Part shown: positions 43,587-54,013 of the stretch, one piece after another | How positions within the stretch are numbered: the stretch's first letter is position 1 | Layout of the letters: each line of letters starts with the position of its first letter | NCBI GenBank assembly: GCA_900169235.1 | Contig: FWCC01000251.1 | Coordinates: 57,087-121,086, forward strand | Reading direction: 5' to 3' | DNA from: Zarea fungicola | Taxonomy: Eukaryota; Ascomycota; Sordariomycetes; Hypocreales; Cordycipitaceae | Length of the DNA stretch: 64,000 bases | Program-made: the position numbers and the translations under genes | The notes under the pieces: model-generated | Seen by the model: only the letters and a program-made list of their open reading frames with translations | What the model was told of the DNA's origin: nothing | The model's database searches: none

Positions 43587-46169
43587 CTAGGCTACCTCCA
43601 TCGCCATGACAGCTGTCTGTGCCTTTTGTCGCACTCGCTCCATCTTCTTGGCTTCCTTGGCTGCAATCAGTCTTGACTTGCGTATTTTTTTACGCAAGAA
43701 CCAATGCAGACCGGCCGCTACGGCTGGCAGTCGTCTTGCTGCTCCAAATACCTTTTCCACCTTGGCGTCCTCCTTGCTGCCTTTGCCTCTGCAGTTCGAG
43801 AGCAGTCCAACTAGGAAATGCTCCATGAAGTCTGCCGTCCATGTATTCACTTCTGGGAGGTCCAATGGTTTCAATACGTCGATTCCCAGAGAACCATCCG
43901 CCACCAAAGATGCGTAGAATCGTGCCACGTTTGAGAGCCGGCGTGGCTCTTTCATCCGCTCGCTCTCCGCTGTCTCCTCGTCGTCGGCATCGTCTCCGAA
44001 TAATGACTCTCCCAGGCCGCGGAATATTTTCCAAAGCTTGTCTTGGAAAGAAAATCTAAGCCTGTTATTTGAGCATGCCTGGCTGGCTACCATTGCGTAA
44101 AACTGGTTGTATTCGGTTTCACTGCCGACACACTGAACAAGAACCCGGCCGATTTCAAGCTGGTCGTCCCTTTTCAGCTTGAGATTCACGATTTGCCTGT
44201 ATCCATGCTCAAAGTTGTTCGCCGACATCAGCGCCGTAAAAATGGCTATCTGCGCCATGGTGCTAAACCCTTGCGAGCGAGCCTTTTGGGGGTAGTCCGG
44301 AAGGACAAAGTCCATATCTTCATTATCCAACGCGGCATTTTCAGAGTCATCAAAACTTTCTTCAATCTGGCTACCCGTCGAATTTCTCAGTTTGACGGGG
44401 ACACTTGCTCCTACAAGCCACCACTTTCCGTCTGTGTCAGCTCCCTCGATGTCACGCAGAGTCATGCCCATGGCGGCGAGTCCGTCAAGTCTGCGAGACT
44501 GCGATTTGAGTTCACCTATGCGCTTCTTCATGCGTACGACGTGTTCAGACACAACGGCAGAGTCTAATCCCTTCCCTTTCGACTTGCTGTTCTTCAAGTC
44601 GTTGATGGTTTCTATCATAAACTTCGTTCGTACGGAGACATTCTCGTAACCGTTCTTAGATAAGTTGCTATTGAGTAAGCTGGTGATGTGATTCAACGCC
44701 TGAGGGTCATCTCGACGCAGCATGCGACCCGCCATGCGGCAGATACGTAGGAGAAGTTCAACATTCAACTCAGAGAGCTCACTCAGGAATCTCTTCATGT
44801 AATCAAAAATGATTCTACAGCTGATGACCTCGAAGACATAGAGCTGCGTCAAAAAATTGACTAAATTCGAGGCTTCTCGTCTAGTTGTAGAGTTTCCATC
44901 TCGCGCTTGGTTGTAATCCCTTGCAAGGTCTTGAACGAGACGGCGAAGGACATGTGACCCAAAACTTGAACCAATAACCTTGTAAATGGCAGCTGTAAAA
45001 CCACCAGTGAGGACAAAGAATTGATCTGGAAGGAGCTCAGGCTTATAAATCTGAGCCAGAATAATGTCGGTAATGATTTCAGTAACATCACCGCGCGCAT
45101 TTTTCTGGTAGAACTCTTCAATAGACTGCACAATGGACAGAATATTCGCATCAGTCAGTCGATTAACCAGGCCCTGAATGTTTTTCTGCAGCCTGGTCCG
45201 CTGTTCTGAGTCTGAGTTGGCAGCTTTTCGAAGCGACGGGAGCACGTATTTCGCAACAACAATCCCAGTACTTGGAGCGACATAGGGATTTTCTCGTCTA
45301 GACGCCAGTACTGTTGACTCTTCCTCCTCATCTGAATCTAATCTTTCAAAATAGTCATTCTGTTCTCCTTTCCCTGCTCCACGAAAATTTTCTTCGTCCG
45401 ATATAAGCATCTCTGCGTCTTCCTCTGGATAATCCGCCAAAATATCATCGTCTGAGTCATGCTCTGAATTTGGTCGTTTAAGCTCTGCGGAGGGGTGAAC
45501 TGTGTGTGGTCTTCTTTTTGAAGAAAGCCAGTCATTGTAATCATGCTGTCGCTTCAGCTCATCCATGTCATCGTCGTTTCCAGAATCGCCCTCGTCAGCA
45601 ACCCCCAACAAAGCGCCAAGTCCATCTTCTTTGAAGGATTGTGGCAGGGATTTACGTCCTTTCCTAATGCCTAGTTTCCGCTCAAATGCTTCGATATCGG
45701 CGTCATCTTGGGCCAACTTTTCTTGTATGGCCTTTGAAACCTTGGTATTCGTTTTATACTCGGTGTCGACAATCTCATCATCGTCGCTATCTTTGTCGCT
45801 TTCGTCCGAATCGAACAACCCATCTGCAGCGTCAGACATATCCTGATCTGAATCTTCATCCTCTGATATTTCTTTTTTTGTCGGTACTTGTGTTCGAGGA
45901 AGGGGTTGGGGGTCGGCCTTCGACTTCGTGAAAGTTGGAGGATGCCATGGTTTTCTTTCATTCTGGTTTCTGAGTCCTCCTGTTGTTGGCTGCCTACCAT
46001 ACCTATTGATTTTTTTTCCCACCCTTTGAGTCCTTCTTTTGTCTTTCCGAGTTTTTGGTTTTTTCCCGTCTCTGTTCGGATCTTGTTGTGGTCGTCGTGA
46101 TGGTACTGGTGCTTCGATACCGATTTGCCTGAAAAGCCTCTGTTGAAGCTCCGCCACGGAGGATCCCAT
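43587..46169 (-). CDS. SGD1: Sgd1/Nom1-like nucleolar MIF4G-MA3 protein
   Basis: Sgd1 (human NOM1) is a nucleolar protein of 40S subunit assembly with MIF4G and MA3 domains; NOM1 binds the helicase eIF4A3. A single exon encodes 860 residues. The N-terminus is basic (KKPKTRKDKRRTQRVGKKIN), followed by long acidic tracts (DEDSDQDMSDAADGLFDSDE) typical of nucleolar proteins. The MIF4G domain spans about residues 300-520 (LQKNIQGLVNRLTDANILSI, FFVLTGGFTAAIYKVIGSSF). The MA3 domain spans about 610-740, opening with GFSTMAQIAIFTALMSANNF. The C-terminus is Lys/Arg-rich (KKIRKSRLIAAKEAKKMERV). The length matches the family and no intron is needed. Confidence 0.92.
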   Translation of the reverse strand: MGSSVAELQQRLFRQIGIEAPVPSRRPQQDPNRDGKKPKTRKDKRRTQRVGKKINRYGRQPTTGGLRNQNERKPWHPPTFTKSKADPQPLPRTQVPTKKEISEDEDSDQDMSDAADGLFDSDESDKDSDDDEIVDTEYKTNTKVSKAIQEKLAQDDADIEAFERKLGIRKGRKSLPQSFKEDGLGALLGVADEGDSGNDDDMDELKRQHDYNDWLSSKRRPHTVHPSAELKRPNSEHDSDDDILADYPEEDAEMLISDEENFRGAGKGEQNDYFERLDSDEEEESTVLASRRENPYVAPSTGIVVAKYVLPSLRKAANSDSEQRTRLQKNIQGLVNRLTDANILSIVQSIEEFYQKNARGDVTEIITDIILAQIYKPELLPDQFFVLTGGFTAAIYKVIGSSFGSHVLRRLVQDLARDYNQARDGNSTTRREASNLVNFLTQLYVFEVISCRIIFDYMKRFLSELSELNVELLLRICRMAGRMLRRDDPQALNHITSLLNSNLSKNGYENVSVRTKFMIETINDLKNSKSKGKGLDSAVVSEHVVRMKKRIGELKSQSRRLDGLAAMGMTLRDIEGADTDGKWWLVGASVPVKLRNSTGSQIEESFDDSENAALDNEDMDFVLPDYPQKARSQGFSTMAQIAIFTALMSANNFEHGYRQIVNLKLKRDDQLEIGRVLVQCVGSETEYNQFYAMVASQACSNNRLRFSFQDKLWKIFRGLGESLFGDDADDEETAESERMKEPRRLSNVARFYASLVADGSLGIDVLKPLDLPEVNTWTADFMEHFLVGLLSNCRGKGSKEDAKVEKVFGAARRLPAVAAGLHWFLRKKIRKSRLIAAKEAKKMERVRQKAQTAVMAMEVA

Positions 46170-47197
46170 GCCGTCAAAGATTCAATATCGCCAGCCACTA
46201 GAGTAAGGCAAAGGCACACAGGGGTAAATTCACAGTCGCGAACTGAAATCTTCGTATTTCTTTGCCCGTATGGCGACTTCTAAATGTAGAAAAGCTGCCG
46301 CGAGAACTTTGCAGGTGTAGGAAACTTTCTTATCTTATCGCGTGCGGCAACGAGAAATTGCAGCCATTGGTTAGAGGCTAACGTACTAGGTAGGTACTAG
46401 GTAAGGCGGTACTCAGGTATCAAACTCACTAGTTATGAACTACCTATATAGCATAGTGTCTTCTATCAGGCTCTCTTTTTTTTTTTAACTGTTACTCCAT
46501 AGTTAGGACTTTTATAGGCTTTTAATATCTATCAAGAACTGTCTATTAAGAATCTCTCCTCAAATGGAACGGCTGTTTGACTAGTATCACTGCATCTACA
46601 GAGATCCAAAAACAGAGAGCTACGGCCTTGAAGAGTGCATGACCAATATGCCTATAGCCAGAAACCTCACATGTCTACGACATGACCTGCTCATGCCACG
46701 ATGCCAAAATTTGAGACAATCCTCACAAGGAAAACCATGCAGCAGCCGATATTCGCTGGTCCGCGCCGACGCAACTACTAATCTGCTGGTCAACAGCTTG
46801 ACTTACGCTGAGTAAACGAAACGCATTATTTTATGTTGTCTATGGCCGTATATGCATCAGTTGTTTGTCAGAGTCGGTTTAGGACGTGGCAAGACCACAT
46901 GCATTATAACTCTGTTAGGGAAAATGAGACATGAAACAGGAAGCGAGAATCCCGCAACATGATCAAGTTTCATTTTGCCAATATACTTGGTATATTTCTT
47001 TTTCTCATCATAACAATGCGCTTCCAATTTTAGAAGGAAAAAAAAATAGAAGTCATAATAAAGAAATCGCCGATTTTGGTTCGCAGTCTGCAATCTGTGC
47101 CACGTGCAGTTCATAATGCCGGCATCGTCGTCAAAGTTGCCATGCTCTGCTTCATACTCATCAAATCCTTTTCAGCCTCGTCAAGAGCTACCATCTT
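46170..47197. other. Upstream region of SGD1
   Basis: About 1.0 kb holds the SGD1 promoter and the AGM1 3' end. A TAGGTAC-rich cluster lies at about 46382-46420, followed by a T-rich tract near 46478. No gene is supported. Confidence 0.5.
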
Positions 47198-48869
47198 CTA
47201 GGATCCAAACTGCTTGACAATCTGTGCCACCTTGTTAGCCAACTCATCCGCCTCGGCGCGCGAGGCTGCTTCGGCGTACACGCGGCAGGCATTCTCAGTA
47301 CCGCTGGCACGAGCAAAGGAGCGCGCCGACGTATATTTCCTAACACACTCGTCAATGGCATCCTGTGCTCCTTCCGGCTTGGCCAAGCGGCGCTCAGCGT
47401 CCGTCGCTTCAAAGGCATCCTTGTTGGCGACCTCGACACGAACCAAGCGGTTGGGGAGGTCCGTATAGGTAGTGACCCAGTCCTTGAGGGTCCATCCCTT
47501 GTGGGCGAGAACCACCTCCACCATGAGCATGTCAGAAATAGCATCACCGACGGTCTGGTTAATCAGGTCGCCGATAGCAGCCAGAGTCTCGAGAGCATCC
47601 TTTTGGGCAGGCGACTGGGGCTTCTTGTCGTGAAAGAGACAGAGGGCTTCTTGAGAGAAGACGACGGTACCATGGCCGTTGGCCTCAAAGTATACGCCAA
47701 TGTCGTATTGGCAAGCCGCATGGTGCAGATGCTTGACGCCAGTTGGTGTGAATACTACGGGAAGCTGCAGGAGCTTCTCAATATATTTTGTGCTGGCACC
47801 ATTGGCGTACGCAGTCTGTACCACGCCAATACGCAGGTCGTCTGCCAGGCCAGCTGAGCGGACAAGTTCGCCGATAAAGGATGCGCAGAGTGAGGAGATG
47901 CGATCACCATCAAGCATGAAAAACCCGCTTTCAGGATCGATCCAATAGTATATAAGACGGTCGGCATCGCCATCGAAGGAGCAGCATCGGACGCCAGGGA
48001 CAGGCTTAGGGCTGGGAGGGTTTCGCTGTCTTGTCTTGACAAAGTCGGCGCCGCACTACACAAATTAGTATTGGCAATTGGAAACGGTGAGCTATGGGGT
48101 ATTCACTCACGTCCAGATTCAGAACTTCGGGTCGCAGAACATCGTCGTTGACAATCTTGGCATCGAAGCCAGTAACATCCTTGGGGATAAGCTTGACAAG
48201 CTCAGCAAACTTGGGTCCACCAACACCGTTGGCGCAGTCAACAATGAGCTGACCTTGAACCTTGCGTCCGCGCAGGGCACGGACAAAAGCCTCCGCCAGC
48301 TTCTCGTAATAGCCAGCCTCGCTAACATTGCCATACGCCTTGGGTGTGCCCTCGGTGTTGACACAGCGAACAAGATAGTGCAGCTGCGGGGTTGTTAGGA
48401 TCTTGAAGTCGGTGTGCTCAGTGCCGGTGGCGTTAAGGGCGTCTGCGAGGGCAACCACTAGACTGTGGCCTGAGGGGCGAGTGTCTCTGCCATAAATGAC
48501 TCGGCCAGGGGATTCAAGATCGATCTTGAGTTGGGTGGCCAAGGCCTTGTAGGTCTCAAGAAGCTCTTGGTCCGAGGCGCAATTGACGAGGCGGGTGGCA
48601 TATGCCTCCCACTCTTGTTCGAGCATTTCACCCATGGGGTCAACAATCTTAACACCATTATCAGGGGCAGGATTATGACTGGCCGTGATCATAACACCAA
48701 TGGCCTGGCCGTTGAGCTTGCGACTACGCAGACCAGCGAGCAGACCTACGCGGAAGCTAACGCCAGGAAGCAAATCCGCCTTCATGCGGAAGCCGGCAGT
48801 ACCATACTTGTAAATATGGCCAGCCGTGGTACGGTGTTTGGCAGAGGCCTCCAGCAACTTGGCATCCAT
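47198..48869 (-). CDS. PCM1: Phosphoacetylglucosamine mutase
   Basis: The enzyme (Pcm1/Agm1) converts GlcNAc-6-phosphate to GlcNAc-1-phosphate for UDP-GlcNAc, and so for chitin, N-glycans and GPI anchors. Two exons (48869-48111, 48055-47198) give 538 residues. The catalytic phosphoserine motif is GVMITASHNPAPDNG, with Ser about residue 64. The Mg-binding loop is CSFDGDADRLIY (Asp281, 283, 285), the sugar-binding region lies at IGVYFEANGHGTV, and the phosphate loop is SFARASGTENACRVYAEA. Domain order and length are as in the family. The 55-nt intron joins EVLNLD to CGADFVKTR. Codon bias is strong, as in LPD1. It is divergent from SRP14, with an AT-rich relic between them. Confidence 0.95.
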
Positions 48870-49039
48870 GACTGCTGAAAAGTGTTTTCGTTTTTATGGT
48901 TCGAATAGTTGTGTAGCAAGCCAAAATGTCGACGCAAGTGCGGGACGAGGATTGCTGGTGCGGGCCAACGACCAGCAGAATTCACCTTAGTACGCACTAC
49001 TAGTATGATACTACAAAGGCACTAATCGACCCCGAAAAA

Positions 49040-49330
49040 TTCAAAGACTACTTAGATAATACTAATAACATAAATACTAATAATTTTAATGAAAAAAAAA
49101 CTTTAAAATTTTACATAAAAGATACATTTTACTTAAAGGCGGGTTTTAAAGACTTATTCTTAACAGTATAAATAATCAGGTTGCATTTTACTCTTCTAAT
49201 TTTAAGTATATTATAATAATTATAGGCCTTATATATTTTTCAATATATTTTATAGATAATAATGCTTCTACTTATAAGCATTATAAATCAGCATTTATTT
49301 AATATTAAAAACAATATAAATCCGTTAGTA
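49040..49330. mobile_element. AT-rich island, probable RIP-degraded repeat relic
   Basis: About 290 bp are strongly AT-rich (well above 75% by eye), against roughly balanced flanks, with many TTATA/TAATA words and few CpG or GpG-containing words. This is the usual look of repeat-induced point mutation on an old transposon. No coding frame, clear terminal repeats or target duplication can be seen, so the family cannot be named. Confidence 0.5.
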
Positions 49331-49384
49331 TCTGGTGATATCTGGGGCATATCAGCTGTGGAATGGCAGGTGGCCACTGCGATG

Positions 49385-49437
49385 GTACGTACCTAGGTAA
49401 GTTTAGTAGGTACCTTAAGGTTGGTCGGTACCTACCA
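49385..49437. repeat. TAGGTACCTA-type word cluster
   Basis: Several overlapping GTACCTA/TAGGTAC words occur in 53 bp next to the AT-rich island. Similar clusters lie near 28.99, 46.38, 54.46, 54.55, 55.68 and 62.5 kb. Confidence 0.6.
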
Positions 49438-49572
49438 AAGTACGCACAACGGGGCGCACAGGCTCCAGCAGCGTCATCGTGTTCTCCAGTAAATACTGCC
49501 TAGTCTAATGTGCTGCGCGGGGCACATTTTGTGCTTCAGCAATATTGCACTCGTCCAGCAACTAGAATTGCC

Positions 49573-50089
49573 ATGGAGGAGCAACATCTAGGCCACGACC
49601 AGGTGCGTTCTATATATTAAATTATATTCGTCGAGGCATCCACCCAGCTCTAATCTTTGGCGTAGTTCTTCGAAAAGCTCAACGAGCTGTTCATCGCCCG
49701 CAAAGGCAGCGATCATGGCGCGGTCTACTTGACCCAAAAACGATGTGAGCCGGCAATCTGCATAGTATCAAATGTTAGGGGCTAGTCTACTAATTTCTTC
49801 TCGTTCTATAGTCACTTATAGCAACAACAGCACACCTGTGTCGGCTGATGAAGACTTCGTGGATCGACATCCGTCCAAACCTATGCCCGTGATTGTAAGA
49901 GCTACAAACGGCAAATCAAAGAGATCAAAGTCGAGTAAGATCAAGCTTTCAACGGTTGTCCAACCACATGACTTAGAAAGCTTTTATGTTCGCTACGCGG
50001 AAGTGTGCAAAGCTGGCATGGCGGCCCTCAAACCTCGAGACCGCAGCAAGAAGAAAGCGAAGGCAAAGAAGAAGAGGACCGCGGCATAA
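49573..50089 (+). CDS. SRP14: Signal recognition particle subunit SRP14
   Basis: SRP14 is the Alu-domain protein of the signal recognition particle, needed to pause elongation while the ribosome is taken to the ER. Three exons (49573-49602, 49666-49744, 49812-50089) give 128 residues. The opening MEEQHLGHDQFFEKLNELF and the strand GSDHGAVYLTQKRFTYSNN are family-typical. KPMPVIVRATNGKSKRSKSS covers the RNA-binding loop, and DLESFYVRYAEVCKAGMAAL is the conserved last helix. The C-terminus is very basic (KKKAKAKKKRT). Exon 1 encodes only ten residues; the 62- and 67-nt introns restore the family sequence. The first ATG is used. Confidence 0.94.
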
Positions 50090-51205
50090 TGCCATGCTCC
50101 CTGTCTCTAGAAATACATCAGAAACTCGTTAATATTCTCTCGTTTCTTGTAACAAGGTATCAATACACAACTACGGCGGTGTGTCAACTCCGTGCGGCCA
50201 GGATTGCCCAGCGCGGACAAAATTCACCGTCAGGCAACATCCACCAGGCACGTCTTGACGTTTCCCTCCGATTTCTTGTCCTTTTCATGGTTTTTTTCTT
50301 TGGCTCAGGGAAGTAATTGGCGGCAATTTAGAGACTCTGCTTTGCTTGCAAACTTGGAAGTGCTTGCATAACGTGGAAAGGGATGCGGAGGCGTTGGAGA
50401 GTTTTGGTCCAAGATTACAATTTTGAAGAAAAGGGCGCAGCTTTTTGCCTTATTTATGGCATATTAGGATAATAACTGAAGAATTGCATCACATTCTTGT
50501 CCTAAATTATGGCACCATCGAACGTAGCTCGTCGTAGTGTCCGCCAACCCCGTCTGGTGCTAAGCCACCTGCCGGGAGAGCTAGCTAGAGGTGTGTTTTC
50601 AGCAGTTGCAATTCATTACATGCATTGCAATTAGACACCCACTATCGTAATTCTCACTTAAAATAGAACAGCATAGAAAAGCACCGTACAATAGAAATCA
50701 AACTGCAGAAGTAGCCTGCTATTTAGTAGTGAAGAGTAGCAAGTATCGTACTTAGTAACAGGGCGTTTTCCCCGTCGTCTTCACAGTCGTTTATCTACAG
50801 ATTTGGGTATCATTTTCATCATCGTAATCGTCATCCCAATTCCAAGCAGGCCAAAATCCTGCTCAGTCGGTGACAGGTTTCCGGCCGCATATCCTAAAGC
50901 GCAGCCAGGTCAAGGCCGCAAAACGCGCATCAAAGTAGTAACCATTCCAAATCAAATCCTTCGAGTAAAGTAACACTAAAAATCATCCTAGCAGTCTCAA
51001 ATAGCCTAATATCTGCTCCTCGGATATTGACTCGTTTCTAATTTTCCACACAATTTCGAACCTTTCCAGAGCCGTAAAAAGCCAGTTCCCTCGACAAGGT
51101 GGAAGCAGGCAGATAAACAAGAACTATCGGGGCTACCTATGAGCCTCTGATGAGGTAAGAGGCAAACAAAACGAAGGGGGAAAGTGTTGAAAATTTGAAA
51201 TAGTA
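50090..51205. other. Convergent 3' region between SRP14 and the RRM protein
   Basis: About 1.1 kb lies between two stop codons, long for this compact region. No coding gene, tRNA-like sequence or repeat is supported. It may include a long 3' untranslated region or an unrecognised non-coding transcript. Confidence 0.4.
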
Positions 51206-54013
51206 TTACATCATCTGGTCCTGAGTCAAGCCAGCATGGGGATCAGCCTCCATGGACTCACCAGCAGGCTGATTCACATATTTGACGAAGCTCAGGTTGA
51301 GAGGGCGTCCACCATATTGGTATCCTTGGAACTTGGAGATGGCAGTTTCCGAAGTCTCGGCCGAGTCAAATTTCACTACTCCGCTACCACGAGAGCGGCC
51401 GCTTGGCTCATACTGGATCTCGGCCTGGTCAACCTTGCCAATAGTGGTGAAAAGCTCAACGAGATCGTCATTGCTCGTGGACCACGGAAGCTAATCAATG
51501 TGTTAACTGGTATGCAAAGCAGTAACGGGTAAGATCCACTTACGTTGCGAACATAAATGATCTCACTACGGTCAGTTCCAGAAGTGGCATTGTCGGTAAA
51601 TGGATTGGGTGCAGCGGGGGCAGCGGGAGGGGCATCGTAGCCGCCTGCACCTCCTCCGAAACCACCACGGCCGCCATAGCCACCTGCAAATCCTCCACGG
51701 GCCCCAAATCCTCCACGTGCACCAAACCCGCCGCCGTAGCTGCCGCGCATTCCGCCGCCGTAGCCACCGCGGCCGCCAAAGCCCATGGCCCCGGCTCCCG
51801 CAAAGCGATCCTCCCGAACCTCAATCATGCGGCCTTGCCAGTCATAGCCATTGAACTGCTGAATGGCGTTTCGGGCGTCATCAGGACTTTCGAATACAAC
51901 AATACCCGATCCTTTGGGCCGGCCATCTGGGCCAGAGTGCACGTCCGCTCGGATAACCCCACCGTTACGGGCTGAGACACATATCAGCTTCAAGAATCAT
52001 TGGATGGCATTTGACTTTGTCTGATGAGTGCCACTTACCTGCTTGTCTGAAAAGATCCTTGAGATCTTGCCAGCCAACATTGAACGGGAGCTGCTTGTGG
52101 TTAGCAGAAAATATGTATCTTAGGGTGTAGGTCTGGTTAACAAACGTTGGCAACATAGATCTGACGGCCGGCAGCGCCAGGCCCGCCATGGCCGGCGTGA
52201 CCACCATATCCTTGATTGAAGCCCCCGTGCACGTTGGCACTGCCACCAAACCCGCCACGGGCGGTGCCACCGGATGCGATAAAACGGGGCTCGGCTTCAC
52301 GGTCCTTGGGTTTCTGTTAACATACAAAGCACTAGCTTGAAAGAGCGGCGGGTTTTATACCTCTCGGACATACACTAGGCGGCCCATGAGATTCTGGTTG
52401 CTGAGCTGAGTAACAGCCTGTTGAGCTTGATCTCTTGTCGCATACTCCACAATTCTAAAAAAAAAAATTAGTTAGAGTTCAATTACGTACATGATAGCAG
52501 CACATTGCGAACTTACCCGCATCCCTACAAATAATGCAGGACAATGTCCCAATCCGTCAATCCAACACATCCAACAACGGGCCATAAAATGGAAGAAATC
52601 CAAAGAAGAAAGGGGGAAGACCATCAACAATAATGGGGGAGGCAAGAAAACTATGCGATGAAGCCCACCTTCGACATTCCGTTTGGAAGAAGCAACACGT
52701 CCGCGAAGAGGACATCTCCAGCTAGAACCCAAAAAATTAGTCCCCAAGCGATACCTCCACGCGCTCGAATTCCTCACCCTGTCTCATAAAATCCTTCAGG
52801 TGGTGCCACTTGACGTCGTACGAAAGGTTGCCCACATAGACTCGGCGGTCCTGTTGCGATGAGTCGCGGACGTTGGACATCATTTGCTCGCGAGCAGCGG
52901 CCCTGTCCTCAAATGAGCGCTGAGGCGGGTTTCCACTGCCAAAGCCAGTAGCGGAAGTACCACTGGGACCTCCCATACCAGTCATCGGGGAACGATCGCG
53001 ACCACGTCGGTAGTCGTCTCGGCTGTTCGATCTGCTTCTCGGGGAGTAGGACCTGCGACGTCCTTGTTTGCCGGGACTTCTAGAGCGACGGCGAGGAGAG
53101 CGGGTTCTCTCACGCTGTTGATGTGTTAGACTTCAGTTGGTAAGAGTTTTGCTCATACTCTGTGCAGCATCACAGAGTACTGTTGCCGGCTCGCCGCCGC
53201 ACCCGTCAGACCTTGCGCTAAAGCTGCGACACACTAACACAGCAAGAGTTTGTAGAGACGCTGTAAGTCATGGTGTGATGAAACACATTGCGGTGCGAGT
53301 CTAGCCCGTCCTTGCAGAGTGCCGGGAATACGCCGCGCATAGGTCTGTATCGGGCACGAGGTGCTCTTGAACGAAGAAGCACTCATGAGTGAATGACACG
53401 GCTCTAGCTAAAGGACAACGAGGCCAGTTAGAGGCCAAGGATAATCACTTACAGGGCGGTAGGTGTCACCGGAATCGGCTAGATATGAATGTTAGGCGAG
53501 TTTGCAAAGTCCAGCATGTGCAAAGTGCAAAGACGTGGGCCATCAAGGTTGGTGTTGTGACGGGAGTAAAAAGCTGATTAAGATATGGCGAGGGGTCAAG
53601 GCATTTAAGGCATCCAGCTCAGATACAGGTCAACGGTGAAGTTAATGCCGTCTGGCTTAACTCATGTGGCGTAGGAGGTAGGAAACAGTAAAAGGGCGAA
53701 GAGAAGAAGAACAGGATGGCAGGTTGGAGGGGGGTTGCTTTTGAAACATGAAATGCACAGGCAAGGGGCAGCGAGCAACTTGAGAAAGGAGACAGCGAGG
53801 ACGAGATGGAGGTCCTTGTACCAGATAGTGGAAGCAGACCGCAGCAACAAAAGCCCGCACGTAGGACCCTAATGCACAGCCGCGGTGAAAGGTAGGTTGT
53901 ATGGGTGGAGTGTAGATGTGATGGGAGTCGAGATTGTATGCCAAGATAGACAGAAGCGTCGATGAGAACAAAAGTTGGGAGAGGTGCAGAAGCGGAGAAG
54001 CGAACGTACCCAT
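51206..54013 (-). CDS. Gbp2/Hrb1-like RNA-binding protein with three RRMs
   Basis: The protein resembles yeast Gbp2 and Hrb1, SR-like TREX-linked proteins that check splicing and accompany mRNA export. Ten coding exons give 484 residues: 54013-54010, 53478-53453, 53114-52778, 52721-52669, 52524-52517, 52454-52361, 52313-52146, 52090-52039, 51971-51544 and 51490-51206. The N-terminus is an RS/RG region (RSPRRRSRSPGKQGRRRSYS). RRM1 opens RRVYVGNLSYDVKWHHLKDF, RRM2 opens RQIYVANLPFNVGWQDLKDL, and RRM3 opens SEIIYVRNLPWSTSNDDLVE. Their RNP1 cores are KGCGIVEY, KGSGIVVF and RGSGVVKF. A Gly/Arg/Phe-rich linker joins RRM2 and RRM3. Odd features are a 4-nt first coding exon (ATGG), a 531-nt first intron and an 8-nt micro-exon that completes RNP1 of RRM1. 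The first exon is inferred from frame and splice signals only. Confidence 0.85.

Larger units (their letters stand above)
48870..49572. promoter_or_regulatory. Divergent region AGM1 / SRP14 containing an AT-rich relic
   Basis: These 703 bp separate two start codons. The middle (about 49040-49330) is extremely AT-rich, and a TAGGTACC-rich cluster follows (49385-49437). The real promoters are probably confined to the flanks. Confidence 0.55.

Noticed and set aside
53272..53282. Box C-like GTGATGA in the second intron of the RRM gene, suggesting a snoRNA
   Set aside because: It is on the strand opposite to the host gene and no box D lies within a suitable distance.
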